Assembly (NCBI RefSeq): GCF_003996985.1
Contig: NZ_RJJX01000004.1
Location: 142,359 to 206,358, forward strand
DNA: 64,000 nt
Reading direction: 5' to 3'
Origin: Ancylomarina longa
Lineage (GTDB): Bacteria; Bacteroidota; Bacteroidia; Bacteroidales; Marinifilaceae
In this document: in pieces, positions 18,471-26,778 of the stretch
Layout: every line of letters starts with the position of its first letter
Numbering within the stretch: the first letter of the stretch is position 1
The notes under the pieces: generated by a model
Told to the model about the DNA's origin: nothing
Database searches by the model: none
What the model saw: the letters and a program-made list of their open reading frames with translations, nothing else
Made by a program: the position numbers and the translations under genes

Positions 18471-20033
18471 TTAATTCAAAATATATCTCGAAGCCAGGTT
18501 AGTGTATTTTTTCACCTGCTTATCTTCCCACTCTTTATCGAATCCAAATTCTTTGGCTAACAATCTGGCAACTTCTGGAGCCATTCGAATGCTTTCTTTT
18601 GCATCGAGTAATAAGGAACGGGTTCTACGAGCTAGAATATCCTCAACGCTACGCGCCATTTCATATCTCGCACCCCATACTACCTGAGCTTTAATAATTT
18701 TAAGCTTCTCACTTAAATATTCCCCCAGTTCCGCATTTGACTTCACCAAATTCAAGATTTTTTCTTCATCGGAGCCGTAAAAGTACATTGGATTTTTTAA
18801 ATCAATATTCTGCTTATATCCATGTATTTTTAGGTTACGGGTAACCGATTTCTTTTCTGGTAATCCAGCTGTTTTTGCAATAGTATTCATCACATCTTCT
18901 GCCATTTGTCGGTAGGTAGTCCATTTACCACCAATTAATGAAACCATACCTGATTTGGAAACAACTATCTTATGTCCTCTGGAAATCTCTTTTGTTTTTT
19001 TACCTTCTCCACTTGGTGCGGCTAATGGTCTTAATCCTGCAAATACACTGCGTACATCAGAACGTTTTGGAGGCTTCACTAAAAACCTACCAGCTGTTTC
19101 CAAAATAAAATCAACCTCTTGTTCCAATGCTTGCGGTTCTAGTTCAGCAACATCTTTCTGAACATCAGTAGTTCCCACCACCACTTTATCATGCCATGGC
19201 ACTGCAAATAAAACTCTTCCATCGTCTGTTTTTGGAATCATTATGGCATAGTTTCCCGGAACAAATTCTTTATCCAACACTAAATGTACTCCTTGACTTA
19301 CACGAACAATATCTTTAGCACTTGGTTCATCCATTTTAAGTACCTCATCTACAAACACACCGGTAGCATTCAATATAGCTTTTCCACGAATGGTAAATCT
19401 ATCACCAGATTCCATATCTCTGGCAATAACAGTATCTACTCGACCATTGCTTTTTTGTAAACCTTCCACTTTCATGTAATTCACCGCCAAACCTCCGTTC
19501 TCAATAAAGGTTTGAGACAGATTAATTGCAAGACGTGAATCATCAAATTGTCCGTCATGATAAACCACTCCTCCGCAAAGATTTTCCTTTTTAAGCGTAG
19601 GTATATATTTTAAGGTTCTTTTCTTAGAAAACGGTAAAGATCTTCCATAACCGAGCTTTCCTGCCAACATATCATACATGGTTAAACCCAACGTATAGTA
19701 AGGAGTACCCCACCAAGTATAATTTGGAATAATAAAAGATTGATCTTTCACCAAATGTGGCGCATTTTTTTTCAAAATTCCTCTTTCGCGCAATGCCTCT
19801 AACACAAGAGCAATATTTCCTTGCGCCAAATACCTCACTCCTCCATGTACCAATTTGGTACTTCTACTTGAGGTTCCTTTGGCAAAGTCATCTTGTTCTA
19901 ATAATAAGGTTTTATATCCCCTTGTTGCAGATTCTATCGCTGATCCCAAACCTGAAGCGCCACCTCCAATGATAATCACATCCCATTCTTGATTAAAACT
20001 CTTCAGCTCCTTAAGTATTTTCTTTCTTTCCAT
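18471..20033 (-). CDS. glpD: FAD-dependent glycerol-3-phosphate dehydrogenase
   Basis: 520 residues, normal for aerobic-type GlpD. Rossmann FAD-binding motif VIIIGGGASGLGSA (about 19-32), then GTSSRSTKLVHGGVRYL, which is diagnostic for the family, and FAGLRPLAAPSGEGK with the substrate-binding Arg. It oxidises sn-glycerol-3-phosphate to dihydroxyacetone phosphate and passes electrons to the quinone pool at the inner membrane. It is preceded by a 48-residue open frame 33 bp upstream and followed by glpT. Confidence 0.95.
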   Translation of the reverse strand: MERKKILKELKSFNQEWDVIIIGGGASGLGSAIESATRGYKTLLLEQDDFAKGTSSRSTKLVHGGVRYLAQGNIALVLEALRERGILKKNAPHLVKDQSFIIPNYTWWGTPYYTLGLTMYDMLAGKLGYGRSLPFSKKRTLKYIPTLKKENLCGGVVYHDGQFDDSRLAINLSQTFIENGGLAVNYMKVEGLQKSNGRVDTVIARDMESGDRFTIRGKAILNATGVFVDEVLKMDEPSAKDIVRVSQGVHLVLDKEFVPGNYAIMIPKTDDGRVLFAVPWHDKVVVGTTDVQKDVAELEPQALEQEVDFILETAGRFLVKPPKRSDVRSVFAGLRPLAAPSGEGKKTKEISRGHKIVVSKSGMVSLIGGKWTTYRQMAEDVMNTIAKTAGLPEKKSVTRNLKIHGYKQNIDLKNPMYFYGSDEEKILNLVKSNAELGEYLSEKLKIIKAQVVWGARYEMARSVEDILARRTRSLLLDAKESIRMAPEVARLLAKEFGFDKEWEDKQVKKYTNLASRYILN

Positions 20034-20066
20034 GACAGGTATTTCTTTTAAATCTTTCTGATACGA

Positions 20067-20213
20067 CTACAATTCTTTTTCCCAAAACTCCCATATACTC
20101 GCATAAGTATTTTCATGTTCTGGAAAGCTTGTCTTTTTCTGAGACACCAAAATATCCAGAAAAAACTCATACAAACGATTGCCTAATTCCAACTCAAATT
20201 TTTGATTTTCCAT
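20067..20213 (-). CDS. 48-residue peptide leading the glpD operon
   Basis: A short reading frame starting MENQKFELELGNRLYEFF and ending SIWEFWEKEL, acidic and aromatic with helical character, no signal peptide and no Cys. It lies downstream of a good promoter (20364-20393) and ends 33 bp before glpD on the same strand, so it is almost certainly co-transcribed. Codon use resembles the neighbours. I do not recognise the peptide; it could be a small accessory or regulatory protein of GlpD, or a leader peptide. Confidence 0.55.
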   Translation of the reverse strand: MENQKFELELGNRLYEFFLDILVSQKKTSFPEHENTYASIWEFWEKEL

Positions 20214-20363
20214 GATGAATAAATTTTTATAAAATATATCCCAATACCTAACACATAGTATACCTATGTTTATTTTGCAAAAAAAGGGAAGATCTCCTTC
20301 CCGTCAAATCAATTCTTCAAGGCAAATTGATTTTTAAAATCACCCTAATAAAATCTGACTCTA

Positions 20364-20393
20364 CAAAGCTATATAAAATACTTAGCTTTACAA
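20364..20393 (-). promoter_or_regulatory. Promoter of the glpD operon
   Basis: Read on the minus strand: TTG (20393-20391), 19 bp, TAGCTTTG (20371-20364), a full match to the Bacteroidota consensus. The implied 5' leader of about 145 nt contains a small GGGAAG...CTTCCC hairpin near 20284-20301. Confidence 0.65.
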
Positions 20394-20477
20394 TGTATGT
20401 GGTAATAATATGCAATATTCTTATTTAGACTAATTCTACAATAACGATACCATCCTAGATAACAGTAATTTACTCTA

Positions 20478-20509
20478 TAAAAAAAGCTGTGTGATATTCA
20501 CACAGCTTT
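20478..20509 (-). terminator. Terminator of padR-glpK2
   Basis: A perfect 12-bp stem (AAAGCTGTGTGA at 20483-20494 with TCACACAGCTTT at 20498-20509) is followed on the minus strand by a U-run. Confidence 0.85.
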
Positions 20510-20531
20510 AATAATCTAAAATAAAATTCAT

Positions 20532-22028
20532 TTAATCATTCGCATCCAGCCAATTCAAAGATCGACTTAGTGCTTTTTTCCAATATTTTTTGTCGTGGAG
20601 TATCAAATTCTTCTCCATCTTAACATTAAACTCTTTGGTGATTTTCCATTGATTTCTAATTTCATCTACATCCGACCAAAAACCAACAGCGAGCCCAGCC
20701 AAATACGCCGCACCTAAAGCTGTAATTTCTTTAATTTTTGGTCTCACTACTGGAATTCCTAGTATATCAGCCTGATATTGGAGCAATGTATTATTAGCCA
20801 TTATGCCACCAACTCTTAATTGCTTAATTTTTAATCCGGAGTCAGCCTCCATAGCATCCAATACATCTGATGATCTGTGGGCAATTGATTCAAGAGATGC
20901 TCTTGCAATATGACCAGCTGTTGTACTCATATTTAATCCCCAAAAAGTACCCCGTGCATATTGATCCCAATATGGAGCTCCCAAACCAGTAAAAGAAGGC
21001 ACGATATAAATTCCACCATTATCCTTTTCGGTAAGGGCTAATTCTTCTATCTCTTCTATGGAGTGAATCAAATTCAAACTATCTCTTAACCACTGAACAG
21101 CAGCACCACCAATAAAAACACTACCCTCCAAAGCATAAGTAATCTTTTCACCAATACTCCATGCAATAGTAGTTATTAAATCATTTTTCGATTTTACCGG
21201 TTGATCCCCTGTATTCATAAGAATAAAGCAACCAGTATTGTAAGTATTATTAACCATACCTTTATCCAGACAAGATTGACCAAAGAGTGCTGCTTGCTGA
21301 TCACCACAGATACCGGAAATAGGAATCTCAACTCCGAACAAAGATTTTCTAGTCATGCCATACACTTCACTTGAAGAACAAACTTTTGGCAAGATCGATT
21401 CTGGAATTTGAAGTAATTCCAAAATTTCTTTATCCCATTTCAACTCATGAATATTGTACAACATGGTTCGGCTGGCATTAGACACATCGGTAACATGTTT
21501 CTCCCCTTTCGTTAATTTCCAAATTAACCAACTATCTACTGTCCCAAATGCAAGTTTACCTTGCTCTGCTTTTTCACGCGCACCTTTTACATTATCTAAC
21601 AACCATTTGATTTTAGTAGCCGAAAAAAATGCATCTAAAATTAAACCAGTCTTATCTCTAATAATTGAAGCATAACCGTCTTGCTTCAATTGATCACAGA
21701 TATGTGATGTTCTTTTATCTTGCCAAACGATGGCATTATAAATAGGTATTCCTGTCTCCCTATCCCAAATAATTGTAGTTTCCCGTTGATTGGTAATTCC
21801 AATTCCAGCGATATCATTTCCACTCAATCCAACTTTAGCCAACACTTCCTCTGCTACCGAAGCTTGAGAATACCAAATCTCTTCTGCATCCTGTTCAATC
21901 CATCCTAGCTTTGGGTAATATTGCTCATATTCTTTTTGAACAAGTGAAACGATCTCTCCATTTTTATTAAAAATGATTGCTTTGGATATAGAAGTTCCCT
22001 GATCCAAGGATAAAATATAGTTTTTCAT
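20532..22028 (-). CDS. Diverged glycerol kinase paralogue (FGGY family)
   Basis: 498 residues from ATG 22028. It aligns end to end with the canonical GlpK at 12589-14088, but several conserved positions differ: DAFFSATK has Phe134 where GlpK has the glycerol-contacting Tyr; NTYNTGCF has Asn264 in the normally invariant YGTG phosphate loop; GLTRG is replaced by GLNMS; and VDGG is shortened to VGG (near 406). NQRET (Arg82, Glu83), GDQQAA (Asp243) and Phe268 are retained. It may phosphorylate another polyol or be weakly active. It is 32 bp downstream of padR, so it is probably under direct PadR control. Confidence 0.85.
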   Translation of the reverse strand: MKNYILSLDQGTSISKAIIFNKNGEIVSLVQKEYEQYYPKLGWIEQDAEEIWYSQASVAEEVLAKVGLSGNDIAGIGITNQRETTIIWDRETGIPIYNAIVWQDKRTSHICDQLKQDGYASIIRDKTGLILDAFFSATKIKWLLDNVKGAREKAEQGKLAFGTVDSWLIWKLTKGEKHVTDVSNASRTMLYNIHELKWDKEILELLQIPESILPKVCSSSEVYGMTRKSLFGVEIPISGICGDQQAALFGQSCLDKGMVNNTYNTGCFILMNTGDQPVKSKNDLITTIAWSIGEKITYALEGSVFIGGAAVQWLRDSLNLIHSIEEIEELALTEKDNGGIYIVPSFTGLGAPYWDQYARGTFWGLNMSTTAGHIARASLESIAHRSSDVLDAMEADSGLKIKQLRVGGIMANNTLLQYQADILGIPVVRPKIKEITALGAAYLAGLAVGFWSDVDEIRNQWKITKEFNVKMEKNLILHDKKYWKKALSRSLNWLDAND

Positions 22029-22060
22029 CAAGCTTTCTTTTTATAATTTTATTATTTCAC

Positions 22061-22414
22061 TTAAACACTTTCCTTAATCCTCGTAATAGAAAGATTTAGA
22101 GAATCAACATATTCCTTCATTACTTCCAGGTGAGAAGTTCCTGTCTCAGTAAGTTTATAATATTTTCTGGGAATTCCTGTATCCATTTCGGCCCATTCTG
22201 AGCTAACTAAATTCTCTTTTTTCAGCCTATTTAGGAGTGGATAAATGGTACCCTCTGCAATTTCGAGAGATGTAAATTGGTTCATTTCACTTATAAGTTC
22301 ATAACCATAACAAGGCTTCGATCTCAATAACAATAGGATAATGTACTCCAAAAGTCCTTTCTTAAATTGAGATTTCCACTTGGTAATAAAATACAAATTG
22401 ATGTCTTCGCTCAT
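22061..22414 (-). CDS. PadR-family transcriptional regulator
   Basis: 117 residues. Winged-helix core of PadR: GLLEYIILLLL, CYGYELISEMN, then the recognition segment EIAEGTIYPLLNRLKKENLV and wing GIPRKYYKLTETG, followed by the short C-terminal dimerisation helix. Such proteins are small-molecule or stress-responsive repressors. It is first in an operon with the diverged glycerol kinase and probably binds the palindromes over its own promoter. The -7 box lies only 8 bp from the ATG, so its transcript may be nearly leaderless. Confidence 0.9.
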   Translation of the reverse strand: MSEDINLYFITKWKSQFKKGLLEYIILLLLRSKPCYGYELISEMNQFTSLEIAEGTIYPLLNRLKKENLVSSEWAEMDTGIPRKYYKLTETGTSHLEVMKEYVDSLNLSITRIKESV

Positions 22415-22421
22415 GGTCTTA

Positions 22422-22465
22422 CAAACATATAAAAAAACACCTTGTGTTACAAGATACTTGACAAG
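22422..22465 (-). promoter_or_regulatory. padR promoter with overlapping palindromes
   Basis: On the minus strand TTG (22452-22450), 20 bp, TATGTTTG (22429-22422). Two palindromes overlap or adjoin the -33 region: CTTGT-gtt-ACAAG (22441-22453) and CTTG-a-CAAG (22457-22465), plausible PadR operators. Confidence 0.55.
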
Positions 22466-22709
22466 AACACTAAAATAGATTTATTCCGAACTTCATATTC
22501 CATTAAAATATTAGAAACGAAAGCAACTTTGCAAAGTTTCATCAAATAAGTATAGAACCAATCGAAATAATTATCATTTAAGCTTACATATTTCCTTATT
22601 TTTAATCTTCGTAATGATACTTTCTAAAAATTTTTAATAAGTCTTTACATCTATTTAATTTTTTTTCGCTATTATTGTGTTGAATTAATATAAACCAACT
22701 TGCGAAAAA

Positions 22710-23927
22710 ATGAACTACTGGGACTCCGAAACAAGCAATTCTCTAGCAGGGCTAGAGTTGAAAAAATTTATGAGCAAAAAGAAGATCTTAAAATACTTGT
22801 ACCACTCCGGTGAACTGTCAAGTACTAAAATTGGAAAAATACTCCATCTTAGTGCTCCTACTACACTAGCCTATTTAAATGAATTAATGGACGAGGATTT
22901 CGTCGAAGACAGAGGAAAGGGAAATTCCATCGGTGGTCGTCGTCCTAACATGTATGGTCTAAAAAAGAATTCTATATACGTTATAGGTGTTGATGTAACG
23001 AGACATCATATCACGACCTCAATTTTCAATCATGAATTAGAAAGTATTGCTAAAATAAAAGTAGAATCCTCTGAGCTGAAAAGTGAAACCACTCTAAATA
23101 AAATATACAATGAAGTTTCAAGCGTGATAGATGATTCCAAAATAGATCCCGATAAAATTATGGGCATTGGTATCACCATGCCTGGATTAATTGATTCTGA
23201 ATTAGGAATTAACTACACCTATCTTACTAATAATGGAAAGTCAATCGCCTATGATTTGCAACAAAAATTTAATCGCCCTGTTTTTATAGAAAATGATGCT
23301 AAAGCAAGGACTTTAGCCGAATTGCGCTACGGAGCTGCAAAAGACTTTTTAAACGTTCTTTATCTACAGGTGGATTGGGGATTGGGAACGGGCATGATCT
23401 TTAATGGAAAATTGTATCGGGGAAATTCTGGTTTTGCTGGTGAATTTGCACATATTCCGCTCGAAACTGATGGTAAATTATGTCCCTGCGGAAAAAGAGG
23501 TTGCTTAGAAACTGTCGCCTCCGGAGATGCTTTAGTAGAAGATGCCATTTCCTCCCTAAACAGCAATGTTGAATCTGCTATATATAAATATTGTCAGAAT
23601 AAAGACAATAAATTAACACCAAAAATTATAATTGAATTTGCTCAAAAGGGCGATCAATTTGCATTATCTCTCATTAACAAGTTGGGATTGGCTTTGGGTA
23701 AGGGTATTTCTTACTTAATCCAAATTCTGAACCCTGAGCTTATTGTACTCGGCGGACGAGTTGCTCAAGCTAGTGAATATTTAGAAACCCCAATAAAACA
23801 ATCGTTATATAATTATTGCATTCCTAAGCTACGAGAGGATGCAAAAATTGTACAATCAAATCTTGGCAGCAAGGCAGGAATACTTGGTGCTGCTGTAATT
23901 GTAATGGAACATATTCTGGAAAATTGA
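22710..23927 (+). CDS. ROK-family (NagC-like) transcriptional regulator
   Basis: 405 residues. An N-terminal winged helix (residues about 20-75: KKKILKYLYHSGELSSTKIG, then APTTLAYLNELMDEDFV) is followed by a ROK sugar-kinase-fold domain with GVDVT, ENDAKA, VDWGLGTG and the zinc site H..., CPCGKRGCLE. The phosphate-binding DxGxT motif is altered (GVDVTRHH), as expected for a non-catalytic repressor. Position directly upstream of the amino-sugar cluster and homology to NagC/Mlc suggest that it responds to GlcNAc-6-P or a related sugar. A 424-bp gap separates it from the next gene. Confidence 0.9.
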   Translation: MNYWDSETSNSLAGLELKKFMSKKKILKYLYHSGELSSTKIGKILHLSAPTTLAYLNELMDEDFVEDRGKGNSIGGRRPNMYGLKKNSIYVIGVDVTRHHITTSIFNHELESIAKIKVESSELKSETTLNKIYNEVSSVIDDSKIDPDKIMGIGITMPGLIDSELGINYTYLTNNGKSIAYDLQQKFNRPVFIENDAKARTLAELRYGAAKDFLNVLYLQVDWGLGTGMIFNGKLYRGNSGFAGEFAHIPLETDGKLCPCGKRGCLETVASGDALVEDAISSLNSNVESAIYKYCQNKDNKLTPKIIIEFAQKGDQFALSLINKLGLALGKGISYLIQILNPELIVLGGRVAQASEYLETPIKQSLYNYCIPKLREDAKIVQSNLGSKAGILGAAVIVMEHILEN

Positions 23928-23942
23928 AAAAGTGCACGTTCT

Positions 23943-24151
23943 ACTCCGGTATGTATCCAATAGTAATTACAGATTTGATTTACGATCTAATCATTATCCA
24001 TTAAATCATAATTTATGAAAAGTCTAATTAGTGAAGTTTAAAGTGTATTGTAAAATCACACTTTTAGCCTTTTTGAATGTACCGGAGATGATGAAAGCAA
24101 AATTCATTAATCTCGCAAGTTAGGAACCTTCTGCTTGAATCACTCCGGTAT
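23943..24151. promoter_or_regulatory. Three ACTCCGGTA-like sites, candidate ROK operators
   Basis: ACTCCGGTAT at 23943-23952 and 24142-24151, and the inverted near-match GTACCGGAGA at 24079-24088, all in the gap between the ROK regulator and the operon it probably controls. No clear TAnnTTTG promoter was found in this gap. Confidence 0.35.
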
Positions 24152-24351
24152 TTTCTTTATTAAAAGAATCAACTTATCCATTCCTCATCACTATTAAGGA
24201 GAAAGGATATTTAAGCTATAAAGTTTCAAAAAAACATACATATTTATTCTTGAAACACATAAAATGATTATTCAAAAAGCCAATGGGCTGAATTAATATA
24301 ATACATCAAATAAAACAGTGTCTTCAAATTATTAATACCAAAATATAAAAC

Positions 24352-26676
24352 ATGGAAAATCATATATTTTCTGAAGTCGAAAATCAGTTTAAGAGCAAGT
24401 CGGGAGTCGATAAGATAAACACATCCATACCGTACATTACAGTTGACAATTTTCCTAAATTAGGATTTTTTACAGCGCTTCGCTTTTTGGAGTGGGTTCG
24501 CGAAAATCCGAATGGAGTAATTAGTTTGCCAACGGGTAAAACTCCTGAGTACTTTATCAAATGGACTAAGTTTATCCTTGAAAATTGGAATACAGCAAAG
24601 GGGAAAAAGATAAGAAATGAATATGGCCTTAAAGGAGATAAAAAGCCTGAATTGTCTAATTTACATTTTGTTCAAATAGACGAATTTTATCCTGTTAGAT
24701 CCTCACAGCACAATAGTTTTTACTACTATGTGAACGAGTACTATATTAAAGGCTTTGGATTAAATCCGGATAATGCCTTATTAATAAATTCCGATGAAAT
24801 TCCTTTAGTAAATGGACAACATTTTTCCGAAGTATTTCCGGATAGTATTGTAGATACTTCGTTGCGTTACAGAGAGGCAAAAACTAAAAAGGAACAGGAA
24901 CAACAACAATCCATTTTCATGATTGATGATTGGTGTGTTGATTACGAGCGAAAAATTAGAGAAAAAGGAGGAATTGGTTTCTTCCTTGGAGGAATTGGTC
25001 CTGATGGCCATATTGCATTTAATACAAGGGGAGCCGATCATTTTTCTACCACCCGACTAACATCAACCAATTTTGAAACACAAGCACAGGCCGCCGGTGA
25101 TTTAGGAGGCATTGAGATTTCGCGCAACCGATTGGTAATTACGATTGGTTTGGAAACAATAACTTACAACAAAGATGCAGTAGCGATCATTTTTGCCGCA
25201 GGGGAAGCGAAAGCTGAGGTTATAAAAAATGCATTGGAAAGTGATCCATCCGTATTATATCCTGCAAGTATTCTAAATCAATTGCCTAATAGTAGGTTTT
25301 ATATTACCAAAAGTGCAGGAGTTTTATTGAACGACAGTGTAAACACCTATTATACTACCGGTGAATGGACACCGGAAAAAACAGAGCGTGCAATCATTAA
25401 TCTATGCAGAAAGATTAATAAATTTGGTCCTAAACTAGAATTAGAAGATCTAAAACAGGATGCCTATTGTAAGCTTATTCCTAATTTATCCTTAAATACT
25501 GTAAAGGAGGTAATCGCCTCCATCACACAAAAAATATACAAAGGTCTTAGCAATAATAGTGAAGAAATTTATTACCACACGGGACCACATCACGATGATA
25601 TTCAATTGGGATTGCAGCCACATGTTAATCGTCTTCTGGATAATGGTAAGGATAACTCTCATTTTGCAGTCCTAACTTCCGGTTTTACCGCAGTAACCAA
25701 CAAATTTATTATCGACACCCTTAAGGATACTCGAAAATTCATAGAGAGTGGGGAAATCCAAATGCTTTCCTATTCTGATTTTTTTGAAAATGGATACAAG
25801 TACAAATGGGATAAAGACGTTTATCATTTTTTAATGAAATTAGCATCTGGTGAACCGCAAGAACGTGCCAGAGCACTCTCCCATCGCATTGTTCGCGCTA
25901 TCGTTGATATCTGGGAGGTGAAAAGTAAGGAGCAGTTAAGAAATCGAATCAATGCCATACTATCTAATCTTCAGGAAAGTTATGACGGTCAGAAAAACCC
26001 GGTTAAAATCCAGAAATTAAAAGGAATGGTGCGTGAGTTTGAAGAAGAGTTGGTTTGGGCACATTCCGGAGTTACGGTTAATAATGTTCATCACCTTCGT
26101 CTTGGCTTTTACACGGGAGATATATTTACAGAACAACCAAATAGGGAACGTGATGTTGCTCCAATTCTGGATCAACTACGACAAATTAAGCCCAGCGTGA
26201 TTAGTCTGGCACTTGATCCCGAAGGAAGTGGACCAGATACTCACTACAAAGTACTTCAAGCCATTGCCGATGCCGTAAAACTTTGGGGAGAAGAGGAAGA
26301 TATTTCCAATCTTAAAATTTGGGGATACCGAAATGTATGGTACCGCTTCCACGCTGCAGATGTTAATGTAATCGTTCCGGTTAGCATGAATGCCTTGAAT
26401 GAGCTCAATACTTCCTTTTCGAATTGTTATTTAAGTCAGGTAAATGCTTCCTTCCCTAGCTATATGTACGATGGCAAGTTTAGCGTTCTTGCTCAAAAAA
26501 TCTGGTCTGCACAATTAGAGGATGTTCAATACTTGCTTGGCAAAGACTATTTTTACACCAATAGCAATCCTAAAATAAGAGCCAGCCACGGATTAATTTT
26601 CTTCAAAGAAATGAGTGTTGCCGAGTTTATTTCAGAAGCACGAGAATTAGAAAAATCAATGGAAGGAATGGTTTAA
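24352..26676 (+). CDS. NagB-like / PIG-L deacetylase fusion
   Basis: 774 residues. Residues about 30-345 are a glucosamine-6-phosphate deaminase/isomerase fold: SLPTGKTPEYF, VQIDEFYP with Asp110, and GGIGPDGHIAFN with Asp218 and His220. The Glu that follows in E. coli NagB (NEP, Glu148) is replaced: here NTRG, Thr225. Residues about 400-740 are an LmbE/PIG-L type domain: GPHHDD (411-416) is the metal motif, with later His residues in NNVHHLRLGFY. This would support N-deacetylation. The fusion type occurs in Bacteroidales and is usually annotated NagB. No separate nagA deacetylase is present, so the two domains may do both steps from GlcNAc-6-P to Fru-6-P. Confidence 0.8.
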   Translation: MENHIFSEVENQFKSKSGVDKINTSIPYITVDNFPKLGFFTALRFLEWVRENPNGVISLPTGKTPEYFIKWTKFILENWNTAKGKKIRNEYGLKGDKKPELSNLHFVQIDEFYPVRSSQHNSFYYYVNEYYIKGFGLNPDNALLINSDEIPLVNGQHFSEVFPDSIVDTSLRYREAKTKKEQEQQQSIFMIDDWCVDYERKIREKGGIGFFLGGIGPDGHIAFNTRGADHFSTTRLTSTNFETQAQAAGDLGGIEISRNRLVITIGLETITYNKDAVAIIFAAGEAKAEVIKNALESDPSVLYPASILNQLPNSRFYITKSAGVLLNDSVNTYYTTGEWTPEKTERAIINLCRKINKFGPKLELEDLKQDAYCKLIPNLSLNTVKEVIASITQKIYKGLSNNSEEIYYHTGPHHDDIQLGLQPHVNRLLDNGKDNSHFAVLTSGFTAVTNKFIIDTLKDTRKFIESGEIQMLSYSDFFENGYKYKWDKDVYHFLMKLASGEPQERARALSHRIVRAIVDIWEVKSKEQLRNRINAILSNLQESYDGQKNPVKIQKLKGMVREFEEELVWAHSGVTVNNVHHLRLGFYTGDIFTEQPNRERDVAPILDQLRQIKPSVISLALDPEGSGPDTHYKVLQAIADAVKLWGEEEDISNLKIWGYRNVWYRFHAADVNVIVPVSMNALNELNTSFSNCYLSQVNASFPSYMYDGKFSVLAQKIWSAQLEDVQYLLGKDYFYTNSNPKIRASHGLIFFKEMSVAEFISEARELEKSMEGMV

Positions 26677-26716
26677 TATCAGAAACACCACAAACAATAT
26701 TCATCATATACAATAG

Positions 26717-26760
26717 GAGGATATCTAAAAAACAGAAGAATGATTTTTTTAGATATCCTC
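26717..26760. repeat. 16-bp perfect inverted repeat inside the GlcNAc operon
   Basis: GAGGATATCTAAAAAA (26717-26732) is exactly reverse complementary to 26745-26760, with a 12-base loop. It lies in the 100-bp gap between the NagB-like fusion and the ROK kinase. The T-run is inside the stem, not after it, so it looks more like an mRNA-stabilising hairpin or operator than a terminator. Confidence 0.65.
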
Positions 26761-26778
26761 ACTAATCCCAATTAAAAT

